Positions 44,454-56,342 of a DNA stretch of 64,000 nucleotides are shown one piece after another; within the stretch, counting starts at the first letter, position 1; every line of letters starts with the position of its first letter. Source of the DNA: Haematococcus lacustris (taxonomy: Eukaryota; Chlorophyta; Chlorophyceae; Chlamydomonadales; Haematococcaceae); assembly GCA_030144725.1 (NCBI GenBank), contig JASKMD010000012.1:4175848-4239847 (forward strand). Reading direction: 5' to 3'. The notes beneath the pieces are model-generated. The model had not been told where the DNA came from. It saw nothing but the letters and a program-made list of their open reading frames with translations, and made no database searches. The position numbers and the translations under genes are program-made.

Positions 44454-44575
44454 TAAGCTGTTAGTTTTGATGAGGTGCCCAGTGGTCTGTTGAGAAAGTG
44501 CCACCGGAGTGGGGGCTGCAGTCATCAAGGGTGCGACCGAGGATGCTTCAACTTGATTGGATGAGCTGAGTGAGA
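44454..44575 (+). repeat. 120-bp direct repeat, copy 2
   Basis: Begins about 42 bp after the Fanzor-like stop and matches 39735-39855. It could be the 3' end of the Fanzor-like element or an independent small repeat. Confidence 0.8.
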
Positions 44576-45307
44576 TTACTCACAGGCCAACATGTTGTTC
44601 CTTGTTGAATAAGTTTTGTTTGCCTGACCCTGGTCCCTCTCGTAGTGGCATGTAGGCGTTGCACAAGACTTAGTGTCAAGTATCCAAGTTATCCATATCA
44701 CATTCTTGGTGTAGCAGGACTACATTGTTGTCGACCTCACTCCCTCATGGGCCTTTCCTACTGCCTGTTATTGAGCACACTACTTCGTGGACCTGCTTCC
44801 CGCTTTCAGTGTGACGCCCACCATAGGTCCAGCTGGCCGTGTCGTGTCAAAGGAATGACAACCAAGCTCATAAGATGCAAGCCCAATTGCACCCAGTAAA
44901 CTGGTCATCTCACTGTTACTGCGAGCGAAAAAACCATCATATTCCACTCATGGAGCATGCATGCTTTGCAAACGCCCACGCCGAATTCAAACAGTGGTCG
45001 GCAGACAACCAGCAGCCCTACAAGCAGTGACGGCCCAGCCAAGCTGCGAGTCATTGCTGCGGTGGATGTCAAAATGCAACGCAAGCGTTCTGAGAGGTTA
45101 ACTCATGCGGCACCATCTTTTGAAAACAGGTCATGGAGCACCTTGCCACACCGTTAATGATCAGGCCAGCTGCGACACCAGCCTGGTCAGGCGCTGAAGA
45201 GACACAAGCAGCAGCCGACAGCCTGGCAGCAGCCAAGGGGTGAAGCAGAGCAGCAAACGCCTGCGCGCTTCTGGCTGCAGTTGGCTCTTCAGCTGCGCTG
45301 TTGTGCC
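44576..45307. other. intergenic, no gene seen
   Basis: Convergent 3' flanks of the Fanzor-like gene and the deubiquitinase. Nothing recognisable. Confidence 0.45.
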
Positions 45308-48053
45308 TCAGGCGTAGGCCCTTTCGTAGAACAGGATGTAGCCTGCAAGGCAGCCATGACAGCTTTAGCCATGACTGCCATGACAGCTTCAGCCACACAA
45401 GTTTTGGCTGCCATACTAGTCACAGCCATGCAAGCTGTCGTGCCAGCATCAGGATGGCCATTGGACCTTGGGCCAGCTGCCACCTCCACCTCTCCCTGCT
45501 GCCCTGCCCATTAAGAAACTGCTGCCTGACCCGGCACCTCTGGCCCAAGGTTGTGAAATGCCCAAGGCTGCTGAGTGAGTCGCTCCTTGCTCCACTCATG
45601 CACTGCCTTCTCAGCCCACCTCCTTCACCCCTGCAGCCTGACATGCCCCTCAGCGGCTGGCCCACCCTGCTTGGCTGTGGTGATGCAACCGTCTGGTCTG
45701 ATCCAGTCCACAGCAATGCTGCCCCACAATGCTACCTCACTGACAGTAGCCTGAAGGAGGGGTGCAGGGTCAGGGTGCAGGGCCAGGGCTGGTTCTCACC
45801 ATGGTCCATGCATGTTGTGTTGAACTCCTGGGTGGCGCCATAGGTGGACTGCACTTGCGTCTCAGTGATGGACTCCACACGCTCGTCATCAAAGTACAGC
45901 CAGTTGGCCGCACTCTTGATCAGGGTCACGTAGTGGCCTGGGGTGGTGCAGGGTGGAGGGTGCCAGGGTGGTGCAGGGTCACGGGGCAGAGGTGGGCAGG
46001 GGCAGTAATTCATAACATCTCACTCTCACTTACCTCCTCACCCTACCCCCTATCCTCCTCATTTGCCTCCTTACCTTACCTCCTTACACTTACCCTCCAC
46101 TCTCACTTACCCTCCTATCCTCCTATCCTCCTATCCTCCTATCCACTCTCACTTACCTCCTATCCTCCTCATTCGCCTAGCCTAGCCTAGCCTACCCTGC
46201 CCTGCCCCGGGCTGTCCTTCCCCTCTGCCCTGCCGCTCCATCCCCTTCCGGGCTCTTACTACACCTAAGAACTGATGAACCCAAGAACATGGCACATAGC
46301 CCTCGCTCCTGCCACCCTGCTTTCACCTCAGCTGGCCCCCTCCCCGCTGAAGCCTCCCCCTTCACCGCTGCACTCCTTCTCACTCACTCCTCATTCACTG
46401 ATCCTGGTCAAGTCCATAACCATCAGCCATTTGTCATAAACGCTAACCCTGCCCTCACCCTTCCTCTCACTCCTGCCGCCACCCTCCCTTCCACCCATCC
46501 CCTCCCATCACCCCTCCTGACCTTGCCCCTGACCCAGTCCCAGCCCTGCTGCAGCTCCTCACCATGGTGCGGCCCGCTGCCCACATGCACCACCACAGCG
46601 AACAGGGTGTACAGGGTGTCGCCCCCTTGCGCGCCCACCGTGGTGTTGCTAAGCTTGAGCTCCAGCGGGAACACCACCCGGTACATGAGCTTGCGCATCC
46701 TGCACACCACACCCCTCCACACCACACACCTGTTCACACAGCAAAGGGTGACCGGGCTGGGCCATGCCCAGGCTGTGGAACCAGCTGACCCGGCTGGGCT
46801 AGGCAGCCGCCATGGCTGCAGAGCTGGCAGCCTGGGACACAGCTGCAGCCTGGTCCAAGCTGGTGAGGGGAGGGGCTGATCTGAACTTGACTTGGCCCCA
46901 GTGCCGCTGTGCCTGAACCCACCAAACTGAACCTGTTGTGCCTGTTTCAAACTAGGCCGAGCTGGGCAGAGCTGAGGCTAGGCATGGGCTTGGCAGAGGT
47001 GAGGGCGTCATACCCTACTGCTTGGCTTCTCACCATCAGGCATCACTCCGCAAGACCTGTGCCGATCTGCCGATCATTGCTGCAGCACATGTCGCTGCCA
47101 CACCCCCTGCAGCCAGCTGCTGCCCCTAGCCCTGGCCTGCAGCCGGGCGGCTGGCACACCCCCTGCAGCCCTGTGCGGGTCTGCACAGCTCACAGCTGCA
47201 GCAGTGCTGAGCGGGTTCCCACCTGCCCTGGCTCTCCACGTATTTGAAACGCTTGAGGTGCAGGATGAGGCAGGGCGGGGCCTGCTTGATGAGCATGCGC
47301 TTCTGGGCTTCTTGTAGGCAGCAGCAGTGGTCGCAGAAGAACTTGTCATCACGGTCCAGCATCTCCAGGGCACTGCAGGCCGTGAGCAGGCAACAGCACA
47401 GCCGCAGGGGGTCAGCAGGACAGGAGGTGCTGGACTCAGCCACCTAGCCAGCATATCATATCATGTGGCACTCAGGCTAAAGTGAGCAGGTGCCAACAGC
47501 CAATGCCCCTCTGCCTGTGCCTCTACTGCATGACTTCACCCCAGCCCATGCTTATCCTCCACACACACTTCATCTCCTTCTTGCTTTCCTTCAGCTACTG
47601 TGCGAATGTGCGTTGACTTTCCCTGCCTGCCGCCTGCCTGTCTGTTTGCCACATGTCTGCACGCCTGTGCTGAAGGAGTAGCAATGGAGTGCTGCAGGAG
47701 GCATCACACCCATGCTGCCATGCTGTCAACCACATGCGAGGCATCGCACCTGAAGTTGCGCAAGCATGCTGTCAGACTGGAGTTCTGGTCTATCTCCAGG
47801 CTGAGGTCCATGAACACCTCCTCCCGGCAGGTCACTGTCTCGCAGTGCAGGCACCGCGTCTCATTCACCAGCTTGCCTTGGAAGATGTCATGCACCCAGG
47901 TATTGATGGGCTGGCTGGGGGCTGGCAGCCCATGCGACCTTGCATACTGCTTCACCTCCTCTTCCAACAGCTCTGCAGCTTGGTTTAATAGAAAGTTTAG
48001 GAACTCGTGAGCATCCTGCACAAGGTGGCAGCTGCCTGATTCAGCATGCACCT

Positions 48054-48093
<40 letters not shown>

Positions 48094-48511
48094 CAAGCAG
48101 GCAGTGAATGGACGCCGCATCTCACTTGGTGCATGTAGCCGTTAAAGAGCTCATTGTCTCTCTTCAGCTGCTGCACGAACTTTTTAGGTGAGATGACCCC
48201 AGTTTTCTTTTTTGTGGTGTTGATCTGCGGCTCGCGCATCGCTGTTAGCAAATCGCCACATGCGCACTGTGCAGCAGCTAACACACCTGGGCGAACAAGT
48301 CCGCAAGGCAGGTGAGCAGGTTCTCCGTGCCTTCGTTCGGCAAGTTAGCCTGATACTGCAGCAGCTTATCGCGAAATGGCTTGCAGAAGTACAACGCCTG
48401 GATAACTGAATTGCAGTAGCAGGTGTTTCCAAAGTTCTCTAGCCCGTAGAATCGCTCGTCCTGTGCGCTTTCCGCGAGGGCCTTTTCAAGTCGACTGCTG
48501 CCATTGCCCAT
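45308..48511 (-). CDS. USP12/46-type ubiquitin-specific protease (seven exons)
   Basis: Exons 48511-48287, 48224-48126, 48015-47750, 47372-47223, 46699-46563, 45937-45800 and 45342-45308 join in phase to 349 residues. The start [12 protein letters not shown] fits an N-myristoylation motif (Gly2, Ser6). Catalytic Cys box: [31 protein letters not shown] and the zinc-finger cysteines ([27 protein letters not shown]) follow; ILHLKRFKY is conserved; the His box is [12 protein letters not shown] with [10 protein letters not shown]. The end is [13 protein letters not shown]. It closely resembles plant UBP3/UBP4 and animal USP12/USP46, which remove ubiquitin from protein substrates. All catalytic motifs are present. 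A CAGG tetranucleotide repeat sits in the second intron. Confidence 0.95.
48053..48097. repeat. (CAGG)n in an intron of the deubiquitinase
   Basis: About ten copies of CAGG between exons 2 and 3. Confidence 0.9.
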
Positions 48512-49216
48512 AATTCCCAAGCACAGCCTCATCGAGGTTTCCCTTCACAAACCCCATTCGCATCACACTCAAACATGGCTGCAGCTCGTGACGTGGAGGC
48601 GCACACAGTGTGGTCGACATGCTGCAGCCTTTGCATTTGCTTCAGGTCATGCACAACCCATTTATTTGATGTATCGGATATCTGAAAATGAAGGACCCAT
48701 CCGCCACTCTATGCACTGCCCATTAGTGACCTCCCCACAACCTGCTTTCCTGCTCTTCCCTTTCTCTCTCCCATTCTCCTGCCCGCCCTCACCGTCACCC
48801 ATGACGATTCCAAATCAGATGATGTTGTACCTGTTGTTGTTGGTAAACCTTGGTGGTGCCTGATGGGGGCGGTGACTGCACTTCTTGTTGTTGACGCGGA
48901 CACATGTCACCTGCACAGGTATTGTGATTCTAATTCAATTCCTCAGCTTGTGATGCCTTACCAAGGTGTGCATCAAAAGTTCCAACATCCTGGCTAACAG
49001 CATTGTACCAGCAAACTGCTGCTATGTAGCTTCCCAGTCTAACTGTACAATGCTGCTTAATGGCGAATGGTGCTGGCATGTGCATGTACGCATTGTTTGG
49101 TGGCATGCTTCGATCCGCGCTCCTCACTACTCCAACATAGCATTTTGATTGTTGCTGTCAGTACACTGCAACCCAGCGGGCTAGGACACCCGAGAAAGGC
49201 ATAGGCTGTGGAGGAA
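48512..49216. other. divergent promoter region between deubiquitinase and OHP2
   Basis: About 700 bases shared by two divergently transcribed genes. No TATA box that I would defend. Confidence 0.4.
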
Positions 49217-50346
49217 ATGGCTACATCTATCGGTACCATCCACCGCAACTACAGCGCGGCTGGCTGCTCGCGCTCACGTAAGCAACGCACGAGGCCGTAT
49301 TCAATTGCGTGCAACTCTCACCACAGGCCTTTTGCCACCACATACTATGCAGGCCCGACAGCGTTCCGCAAGGTTGGCTTAATGGCAGCAATGCACTGAG
49401 GGAATGCTGCATTGTGTGCAGGACCAAAGCCCTCGAGCCTGATCTTTTTTGCATTGGGTTGCAGGCTTCGGTCCTGGTCCGCGCGTCTTCGGAACTGAAG
49501 CGACCCGAGCTGAAGCGACCTGCCCCCCCAAAGCTAGCCGAGCCCCCAAAAAGGCCAGCTGAGCCTGTCGCAACCGCGCCAGCTGCAGTCGCGGCCCCTC
49601 CCGCGCAAGGTCACGCAGCAATCGCTGCTCCTCTCCAGCACAGCCCCCCACCAGCTGCAGCTCCAGCGCCAACAATTGCATCACCCTCAAAGTACGACAT
49701 GCAAGATCAGCCAGCTACCCGGCTCATGCCAGGACCCAGGCTCACTGTTCAGATATATTTCATGTCTACCTCGTGCTGCAGGGTTGTGACTGTGGAGTAC
49801 CAGCGCATGCGAGCCAAGGAAATGACCAAGTACTTCCAGAACTTGAAGCTAGCGGAGTCTATACAAAAGGCGCAGTGAGTCTCAGTACATGGGCAAGGGA
49901 GACACTGGTAATTGAGGAAGCATTTGAAGTGAAAACATGTAACTGAACAAGCCACATGACGGGCCATGTGTTGCAAACACTAGAAACACCGCTGGTATCT
50001 TGTTACCAGAGATGATACCTGACATGTTTCTCAAACCCGCTTGACTGTGCAGGGTGTTTGGTTGGACTCCAGCCAATGAGATCTCAAACGGTCGGTGGGT
50101 CATGTTTGGCTTTGCCGTGGGGCTGCTCACTGAGTACGCCACTGGAGTGGATTTCCCAGATCAGTTCAAGCTGGTGAGTGCGAGCAGGTTGAGTTAGGGT
50201 GCGCTAACAAAGCTGACCACAACACTGCATATCAGCATGGCATGCAGCACAGCGTAGTGTCCTCTCTGTTAGATGGATACACCATCTTCTTTCACCACCA
50301 TGCTGTGCAGATGGTGTCGTACTTGGGGTTGGCCGACCTGGACTGA
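49217..50346 (+). CDS. OHP2: one-helix protein 2 (OHP2/LIL6), plastid
   Basis: Exons 49465-49691, 49782-49874, 50053-50173 and 50311-50346 join in phase. The 5' exons (start MATSIGTIHRNYSAAGC at 49217-49277 and a piece at about 49325-49370) encode a chloroplast transit peptide, but their joint is out of phase by my reading. The mature part has a Pro/Ala-rich spacer, VEYQRMRAKEMTKYFQNLKL and then the single helix: FGWTPANEISNGRWVMFGFA, VGLLTEYATG, ending SYLGLADLD. The E-xx-N-x-R motif binds chlorophyll in LHC-like proteins. Known: in land plants OHP2 pairs with OHP1 and HCF244 in early photosystem II reaction-centre assembly. The C-terminal spacing matches land-plant OHP2 closely. Confidence 0.92.
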
Positions 50347-52227
50347 CAGATGACAGCAACAGCTGATCAGCAGTCAGATGTGAGCAGCCAGCACCAGTGG
50401 ACCTGGAGCTGTGGCCAAACATGGCCTACACGTGACCCAGGCCAACGTGGCCAGGACCTTGCCTAGTCTGGCCTTTTAGCCTTTGGAATCTAAGGCTTAT
50501 CTGGCCTTGGCCGCCTTCTGATGCAGTGTGCCCCTAGGGGCTGGCTGTGTGGTGCGCAAGCCCTCGTTAGGCACTGTAGGGCAGTTTTCTCAGCGGTCCC
50601 CGTTTTGGCTTTACCTTGGGTGCTGCATTAACCAAGTGTACTATATTGTGGTTGGTGAAGAAAGAGCGCATGTTCATCAGCATCCCTCCAGTGCCGTAGC
50701 TACGAATTGGCTATGACTACCTCACCCAGGCAGCTGCCCGATAGGGCACGACTGTTAACGTTAACATCCTGATGTTTGGGCCTGTTAACGTGGGTTAACA
50801 GATTGTTAACGTAACGTTAACGCCTTGAGCCTAACACCCTGACGACCCGGAGTGCGATGGGGGTTTGGCAGAGGTCTTCCGGTGTATAACATACATGAAT
50901 AGGCAGCAAAGTACGCTCCCGACATCTAAAGAGCCAGGCAATGGGCTTGAGAACATTGGTGTTGATGTGGGCTTTGCCTCTGAGCCGCTAAGCAGGCCGC
51001 TGAGTAAGCCCTTTTGTTTGTGGTCCTTTTGTTGGAGCGACATCCTACACGGCTCGTTGCGCCTAGCATCGACTAATGTGCCTCCTGGAGCCTGCGCCAT
51101 AGAGAGCTGTAGCCCCCCGGTAGAGATCAATAGAGAGCTGTGGTCCCGCTATGCTTAGCTAGTGCCGCTAGTGCGGAGAGTGCTTGACTAGTTAGCCTGA
51201 ATAGCCCCGCAGCCTGACTTGCACGACTGCACTGACTTGCACTGACTTGCACTGACTTGCACGGCGCACTTTGTGCATTTGCGCTTGCGATGCTTGACGC
51301 CATCATCCTTGCAACCACTACCGGGACAATAGCGTCCTTGTTTGTCGCCATGTTAAAAAATCGCCCCCAAAGCTACAGCCAACCCCCAAAGCTACAGCCG
51401 ACCAGCCATGGCCTGCTCCAAGCAGAGTTACATCATAGTGAAACACCGGCCGAGCACTGTAGCTCTGTGTATAGCTTCGCTTTGCGGAAAGGCTGCGTGT
51501 TCGAAGATTGGGGTCGCGGTTGCTTCGCCTTCCATCGCGACTGCGGAGCGCGACCTGGCGGTCATGTTAACAATCTGTTAACTTTCCTCCCTTGGTTAAC
51601 CCATGTTAGCTTTGGGTTAACAAACCGGGTCGTGCTCTACTGCCCGAAGCCCATCGCATCGCAATATGGCATCTTATTGAGCCGAACTCCTGTCATCGGG
51701 ACTGTGCACGAAGGGGGTTGGAATGCTGAGTCGGTATTTAGCCAACTTGAACCTGAAGGCACAGCAACTGCAACCCTGATCTGCAACACAAGTACAAGAT
51801 GGCGTACACCGCTCAAGTCGTCAGCCATAAGGCTGGTTTGCAGCATCACAACCTTGCTTTAGGCCAAACATACTACAAATGTGGGGAACCTGGTAGCGGT
51901 GTGAAAATTATTGGATCCACGGCAAACATTCAATCCCAAGCCAACACTTCTACACTCGTATGTTCTCTCCGCCGCCTCTGCACTCAAATACTCACAAGCA
52001 CGCATTGTGATAGAAGGTTGTGAGCCCGTGAAGGTCTGCAGTCACTGCACACAAGAAATGGTTAGATGTACGTAGATCCACAGATACGTAGATAATAAGG
52101 TAGATATAAAGGTAACGAACAAGGGCCTATTCCTAATAAAAACGATTCCTGATAAAAAGGTCCATAAAGGTAACGAACAAACCTGACAATTTTTCTAGTA
52201 TATGTGATGGCTAGGGCGCGGCTCCCC
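50347..52227. other. region without a firm gene; GTTAAC-rich ends
   Basis: Two patches rich in GTTAAC, 50755-50822 and 51562-51622, share TTAACAGATTGTTAAC in inverted orientation and may be the ends of an old 0.9-kb element. A minus-strand frame 51127-51351 (start MATNKDAIVPVVVARMMASS) is open but unrecognised. Confidence 0.3.
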
Positions 52228-53087
52228 CCGCCTAATATTAGGTATTAGATTACATTAGATCTAATCCGGCCGGTATTAGATCTAATATGCGTATTAGATG
52301 GCGATGTTTGATCCTGGGCGCTGTGAGTGCAGCCGTGCGACCCTAGCGCACTGGTCGCAATTGCAAGCGCGTCACATTGTCACTTCCAGCCGGCAGGCAG
52401 GCCGGCAGCTGCATTGGCATCCAAGCGGCGATGGCCGCAATCAGAAAACAGAAGTACAATGGCTAGAATAGCGACACGTCTGTGGTGATGTTGAAGTCCA
52501 GGCTCTCAAGTTCACCGCAACTTGGGACTTTTAGTTCGTGGAGGGCATCGTCAAAGCATTCTGCAAGCGATGCCCGCGTGCAGTGAACAATGAGGGCGCC
52601 AGCGAAAAAAACATCACTCAGACTGAGAGGCAGCACCCGCTGCGATGCACACTATATACGGCACTCGTTGGCAAGTGGCGCATCGATGAGGAAAACTTTA
52701 ACTAATTTAACAACTTTATGTTACAGCGGACATCAGCGTACGCCGCGATCTCTGGGACCTCACAGCCCTATAGTAACGGTACGACAGCTGCGGCAGAGCG
52801 CTACTGGTCAACATTGGGCCTGACTTACGAAAATAATTACTGCCACCCACCCATCCATCGCACAGCATTGCCTTCAGATGCAGGTGCAATGTCAACAACC
52901 GTTGTTTAGGGGTTGAGCAAGCCTCACAGGCGAAAGACACAGCTTGGCGCAAATGAACAACCTAGTGAGATCCCCGCGATTTGAACCCCGGTGGGAACCT
53001 GCTTTTGCCGTCTAATATTAGGTGCGTATTAGACGCGTATTATATTAGGTCGTCTAATATAGATCTAATATAGATTGACGCACCCTA
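52228..53087. repeat. possible MITE with ATTAGATCTAAT-rich inverted ends
   Basis: The left patch (52228-52296) and right patch (53009-53080) both contain CCTAATATTAGG-type and ATTAGATCTAATA-type palindromes and CGTATTAGA in inverted relation. A clean terminal repeat and target duplication could not be defined. Nothing coding lies between. Confidence 0.4.
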
Positions 53088-53212
53088 GTGATGGCTTCAC
53101 CGTGAAGTTCACGCTCTTGATTTCTATGGCTAAAAAAAAGACGGCTGTTGCTGCTGCTATACCTGACCTTACACATGTGTGCCACTGTGTGCTGTATCAT
53201 GTGTGGCTGCAG

Positions 53213-53981
53213 GTCAAGAAGCAGGCACAGAAGCGGTGGCCGGACCGCATCCTAGCCCTGGCCTATGGGGCAGCTCGCTTCAGCGGCAGCGGCAGCGTTG
53301 GCTGCAGGGGTGTCCCAGTCAGCCAGATGCGGAAGGAGGCAGTGAAGCAGTTCGGGGCAGGGCGTGTGGTGCTGGTGGAGGAGTTCCGCACCAGCCGGGT
53401 CAGCTCAGCCTACAGCAGCCCCAGTGAGGCCCTCCCTGGACAGCCGCCAGAGTCCTTCAGGTGAGAGGGTCAGTGGGTGATAGTCGTTGTGTCAGGGTAG
53501 TGCTGGGAGGTGGTGGAGTCAAGGTGGCTGGGTAGGGTCAAGATTGGGAAGGTAAGGAATGAATCTTACAAATGTGCAGTGCCCCATGTGTCCATGCAGG
53601 TGGTTGCGGCTAGTGTACAGCAAGGCGAAGCGCTCCCAAGTCAGGGGCTTGATGAGCTCAACAAGCCACAACATCAGGTAAGCACTAACCAGACACTGCA
53701 CATGTGCATGGCCGCAGCATATCCCACATGAAATGACGCATGACATGGCACATGACTTGACTTCATGCAACTCCCACACCATGTGCAGGTTCTATGACCG
53801 GGACGTGTCAGCCGCGCTGAACATCCGCCGCTGCGCAGTCGGCCCAGGGCCACGTCCCACTGAGCTGTGCTACTGGGCAGGCCGCCCAGCCATGCCAAAG
53901 CGAGGCAGGCCAGGCCAAGAGTGGGTGTGCCTGCCTGACAAGGCCCTGTTGCGCAAGTGGCGGCGCAAGTGGCAGCGGTAG
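53213..53981 (+). CDS. Fanzor/TnpB-like gene, C-terminal exons (copy 3)
   Basis: Three exons with GT-AG borders: 53213-53461 or so (after GGCTGCAG), about 53600-53677 and 53789-53981. They read QKRWPDRILALAYGAARFSG, VVLVEEFRTSRVSSAYSS (RuvC-II Glu; Glu replaces the preceding Asp), WLRLVYSKAKRSQVRGLMSS, then RFYDRDVSAALNIRR (RuvC-III Asp), RPTELCYW and a basic tail ending RKWRRKWQR and a stop. The DRDVSAALNI motif is the best match to TnpB/Fanzor in the window. Cysteines of the zinc ribbon are absent between the two motifs. Upstream exons with RuvC-I were not found, and an assembly gap starts 58 bp after the stop. Confidence 0.62.
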
Positions 53982-54039
53982 CCAGCAGGAGCAAGACAAC
54001 CCAAGAAATCAAGATACCAAACCCCTCACAAAGGGGATG

Positions 54040-54539
54040 NNNNNNNNNNNNNNNNNNNNNNNNNNNNNNNNNNNNNNNNNNNNNNNNNNNNNNNNNNNNN
54101 NNNNNNNNNNNNNNNNNNNNNNNNNNNNNNNNNNNNNNNNNNNNNNNNNNNNNNNNNNNNNNNNNNNNNNNNNNNNNNNNNNNNNNNNNNNNNNNNNNNN
54201 NNNNNNNNNNNNNNNNNNNNNNNNNNNNNNNNNNNNNNNNNNNNNNNNNNNNNNNNNNNNNNNNNNNNNNNNNNNNNNNNNNNNNNNNNNNNNNNNNNNN
54301 NNNNNNNNNNNNNNNNNNNNNNNNNNNNNNNNNNNNNNNNNNNNNNNNNNNNNNNNNNNNNNNNNNNNNNNNNNNNNNNNNNNNNNNNNNNNNNNNNNNN
54401 NNNNNNNNNNNNNNNNNNNNNNNNNNNNNNNNNNNNNNNNNNNNNNNNNNNNNNNNNNNNNNNNNNNNNNNNNNNNNNNNNNNNNNNNNNNNNNNNNNNN
54501 NNNNNNNNNNNNNNNNNNNNNNNNNNNNNNNNNNNNNNN
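54040..54539. other. assembly gap (500 N)
   Basis: A run of 500 N of unknown true length. Confidence 1.
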
Positions 54540-54958
54540 GGGCACGCATGGGCATGCATGGGCAGGTCTACCATGCATGCAGATACACATACGTGCAGTG
54601 CCTTTGCCACCACTACTCTGTCGTGATCATTCCATGGTAATGTTTTACAGCCTTGCCTGGCCTCATGATTTGCTGGTACAATAGTAGGCTTAGTATTGTA
54701 GATTAAGGAATTCTAAATATAAACTGATATAGACTGTAAAATAGGAAGGGGCAGCTCAGTGGCAGCTCAGCAGTGGTCTGCCATTACAAGAGTCATGTCA
54801 ACAGCCAAGCCTTCAGCCAAGCCAGTTGCAGCAATGGCAGGCCATTGAGCTTTAAAAAAATGGCTAAGCCAGCACCAACAACACAAGCCACGCCCACTCC
54901 CACACGCAAGCAGGCACTGTTGGTATGATGCAGCAGCAGTAATCCCGCCCCGTCGTGC

Positions 54959-55033
54959 GGTGAAGTGGCTCAATTGGTAAAGGGTGATTCCTGCAATTGA
55001 GAGGTCGCGGGTTTGACTCCACTGCGACGCCAA
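54959..55033 (+). repeat. tRNA-derived, SINE-like segment
   Basis: Contains TGGCTCAATTGG (A-box-like) and, 45 bp on, GGGTTTGACTCC (B-box-like), ending CGACGCC. The acceptor and T stems do not pair well enough for a functional tRNA. A second B-box-like GGGTTCGACCCC follows at about 55050. Confidence 0.5.
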
Positions 55034-55100
55034 AGGGACTCTGGTGGGATCAGGGTTCGACCCCCCGTACGGGGCCCGTACTTTTGACCCATTTTGGCGA

Positions 55101-55140
55101 GGGCCCCCGTAACTGGGCCGAAGGCCCAGTACGGGGGCCC
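55101..55140. repeat. strong hairpin, 18-bp stem
   Basis: GGGCCCCCGTA, a bulged A, CTGGGCC, loop GAA, GGCCCAG, TACGGGGGCCC: 18 base pairs with one bulge and a 3-nt loop. It lies about 70 bp after the tRNA-like segment. Confidence 0.85.
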
Positions 55141-55559
55141 GTGGTTTTCAAAATTTGGGTTACGGGGGGGAGTTCACGGGCTATCTACGGGCGCCTGTTA
55201 TTCTTAGTTCCGCCCGTACATATCTCAAACCTAACTCACGGCTGCGTTATCAGATAGCCAGGGGAAAGCCAGGCAAGAAAGTAAGGCAGACTCCGTCGGA
55301 CCAGCGACAGATGACAATTCAGATGGCGCTTGGTGGGTACCATCGCATCGTTGACATCTTCGACGTTGACATCTCCGCGTTCACATGTTAACTCATGTTA
55401 ACTTCCTTGAACCGCGCAGACCACGCAGCCCGCAATCCCGCCTTTCCCGATGAAACTGGCCGTGTCAGCCCAATGCGCCCAATGCGGGGAGGATTAAACT
55501 GGTTTGGGGTATAATATGTCTGATAATTACCATTTAGCATTCTTTATAAGTGCTGCAGC

Positions 55560-56175
55560 AGGTCCTGCACGTCAGCAGCAGCAGGGCAGCATCACGGTAG
55601 CAGCAGCAGGGCAGCAGCATAATGGCAGTGGAGCAGCAGCATGGCTGCAGCAGCAGGAGGGTAGCAGCAGCAGGGCAGCAGCTGCATCAGCAGGGCAACA
55701 GCAGCAGGGCAGCAGCAGCAGGAGCAGGGCAGTAGCAGCAGCAGCAGGGCTGCGCAGCAGCAGCAGCAGCAGAGCAGCAGCAGGGCAGCGGCAGCAGCAG
55801 CAGGGCAGCATCAGGGCTAAAATGCTGCCATGCTGCTGCTAAAGTGCTGCACCATCGGCAGGGCACCATCAGCAGGGCAGCTGCAGCATGGCAGCAGCAG
55901 CATGGCAACAGCAGCAGTAGGGCATCACAGCATCAGGGGAGCAGCAGCAGGGCAGCAGCTACAGCGGCAGGGCAGCAGCAGCAGGGCAGCGGTATCAGGG
56001 GCAGCGGCAGCAGCAGCAGCAGCAGGTAGAAGCGGCAGGGCAGCAGCAGCAGCAGCAGCAGCGGCAGGGCAGCTACAGCAATGCAGCAGCGGCAGCAGCA
56101 GCAGCAGCAGGGCAGCTACAGCAGGGCAGCAACGTCATCAGCAGCAGGGCAGCATCACGGTAGCAGCAGCAGGGC
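55560..56175. repeat. GCA-rich compound microsatellite
   Basis: GCAGCA triplets with frequent GGGCA interruptions over about 600 bp, passing directly into the hAT-like remnant. Confidence 0.92.
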
Positions 56176-56342
56176 AGGAGCCCAGCCCCCTCCCCTTCCA
56201 GCCCAACCTCTTCGGCTCCGTCCACCCCGCAGCCAGTGGCCAGCCTTAGCCCAGACGATCCTATTCTCATTGACCAAGAGCCAGCACCTTCCAGCATCCG
56301 CAGAGGCCACAAGAGTGCAATCGTGAGGCTAAGCAGAAGGAG

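Noticed and set aside
54959..55033. Functional tRNA gene
   Set aside because: Acceptor, anticodon and T stems have too many mismatches. Kept only as tRNA-derived.
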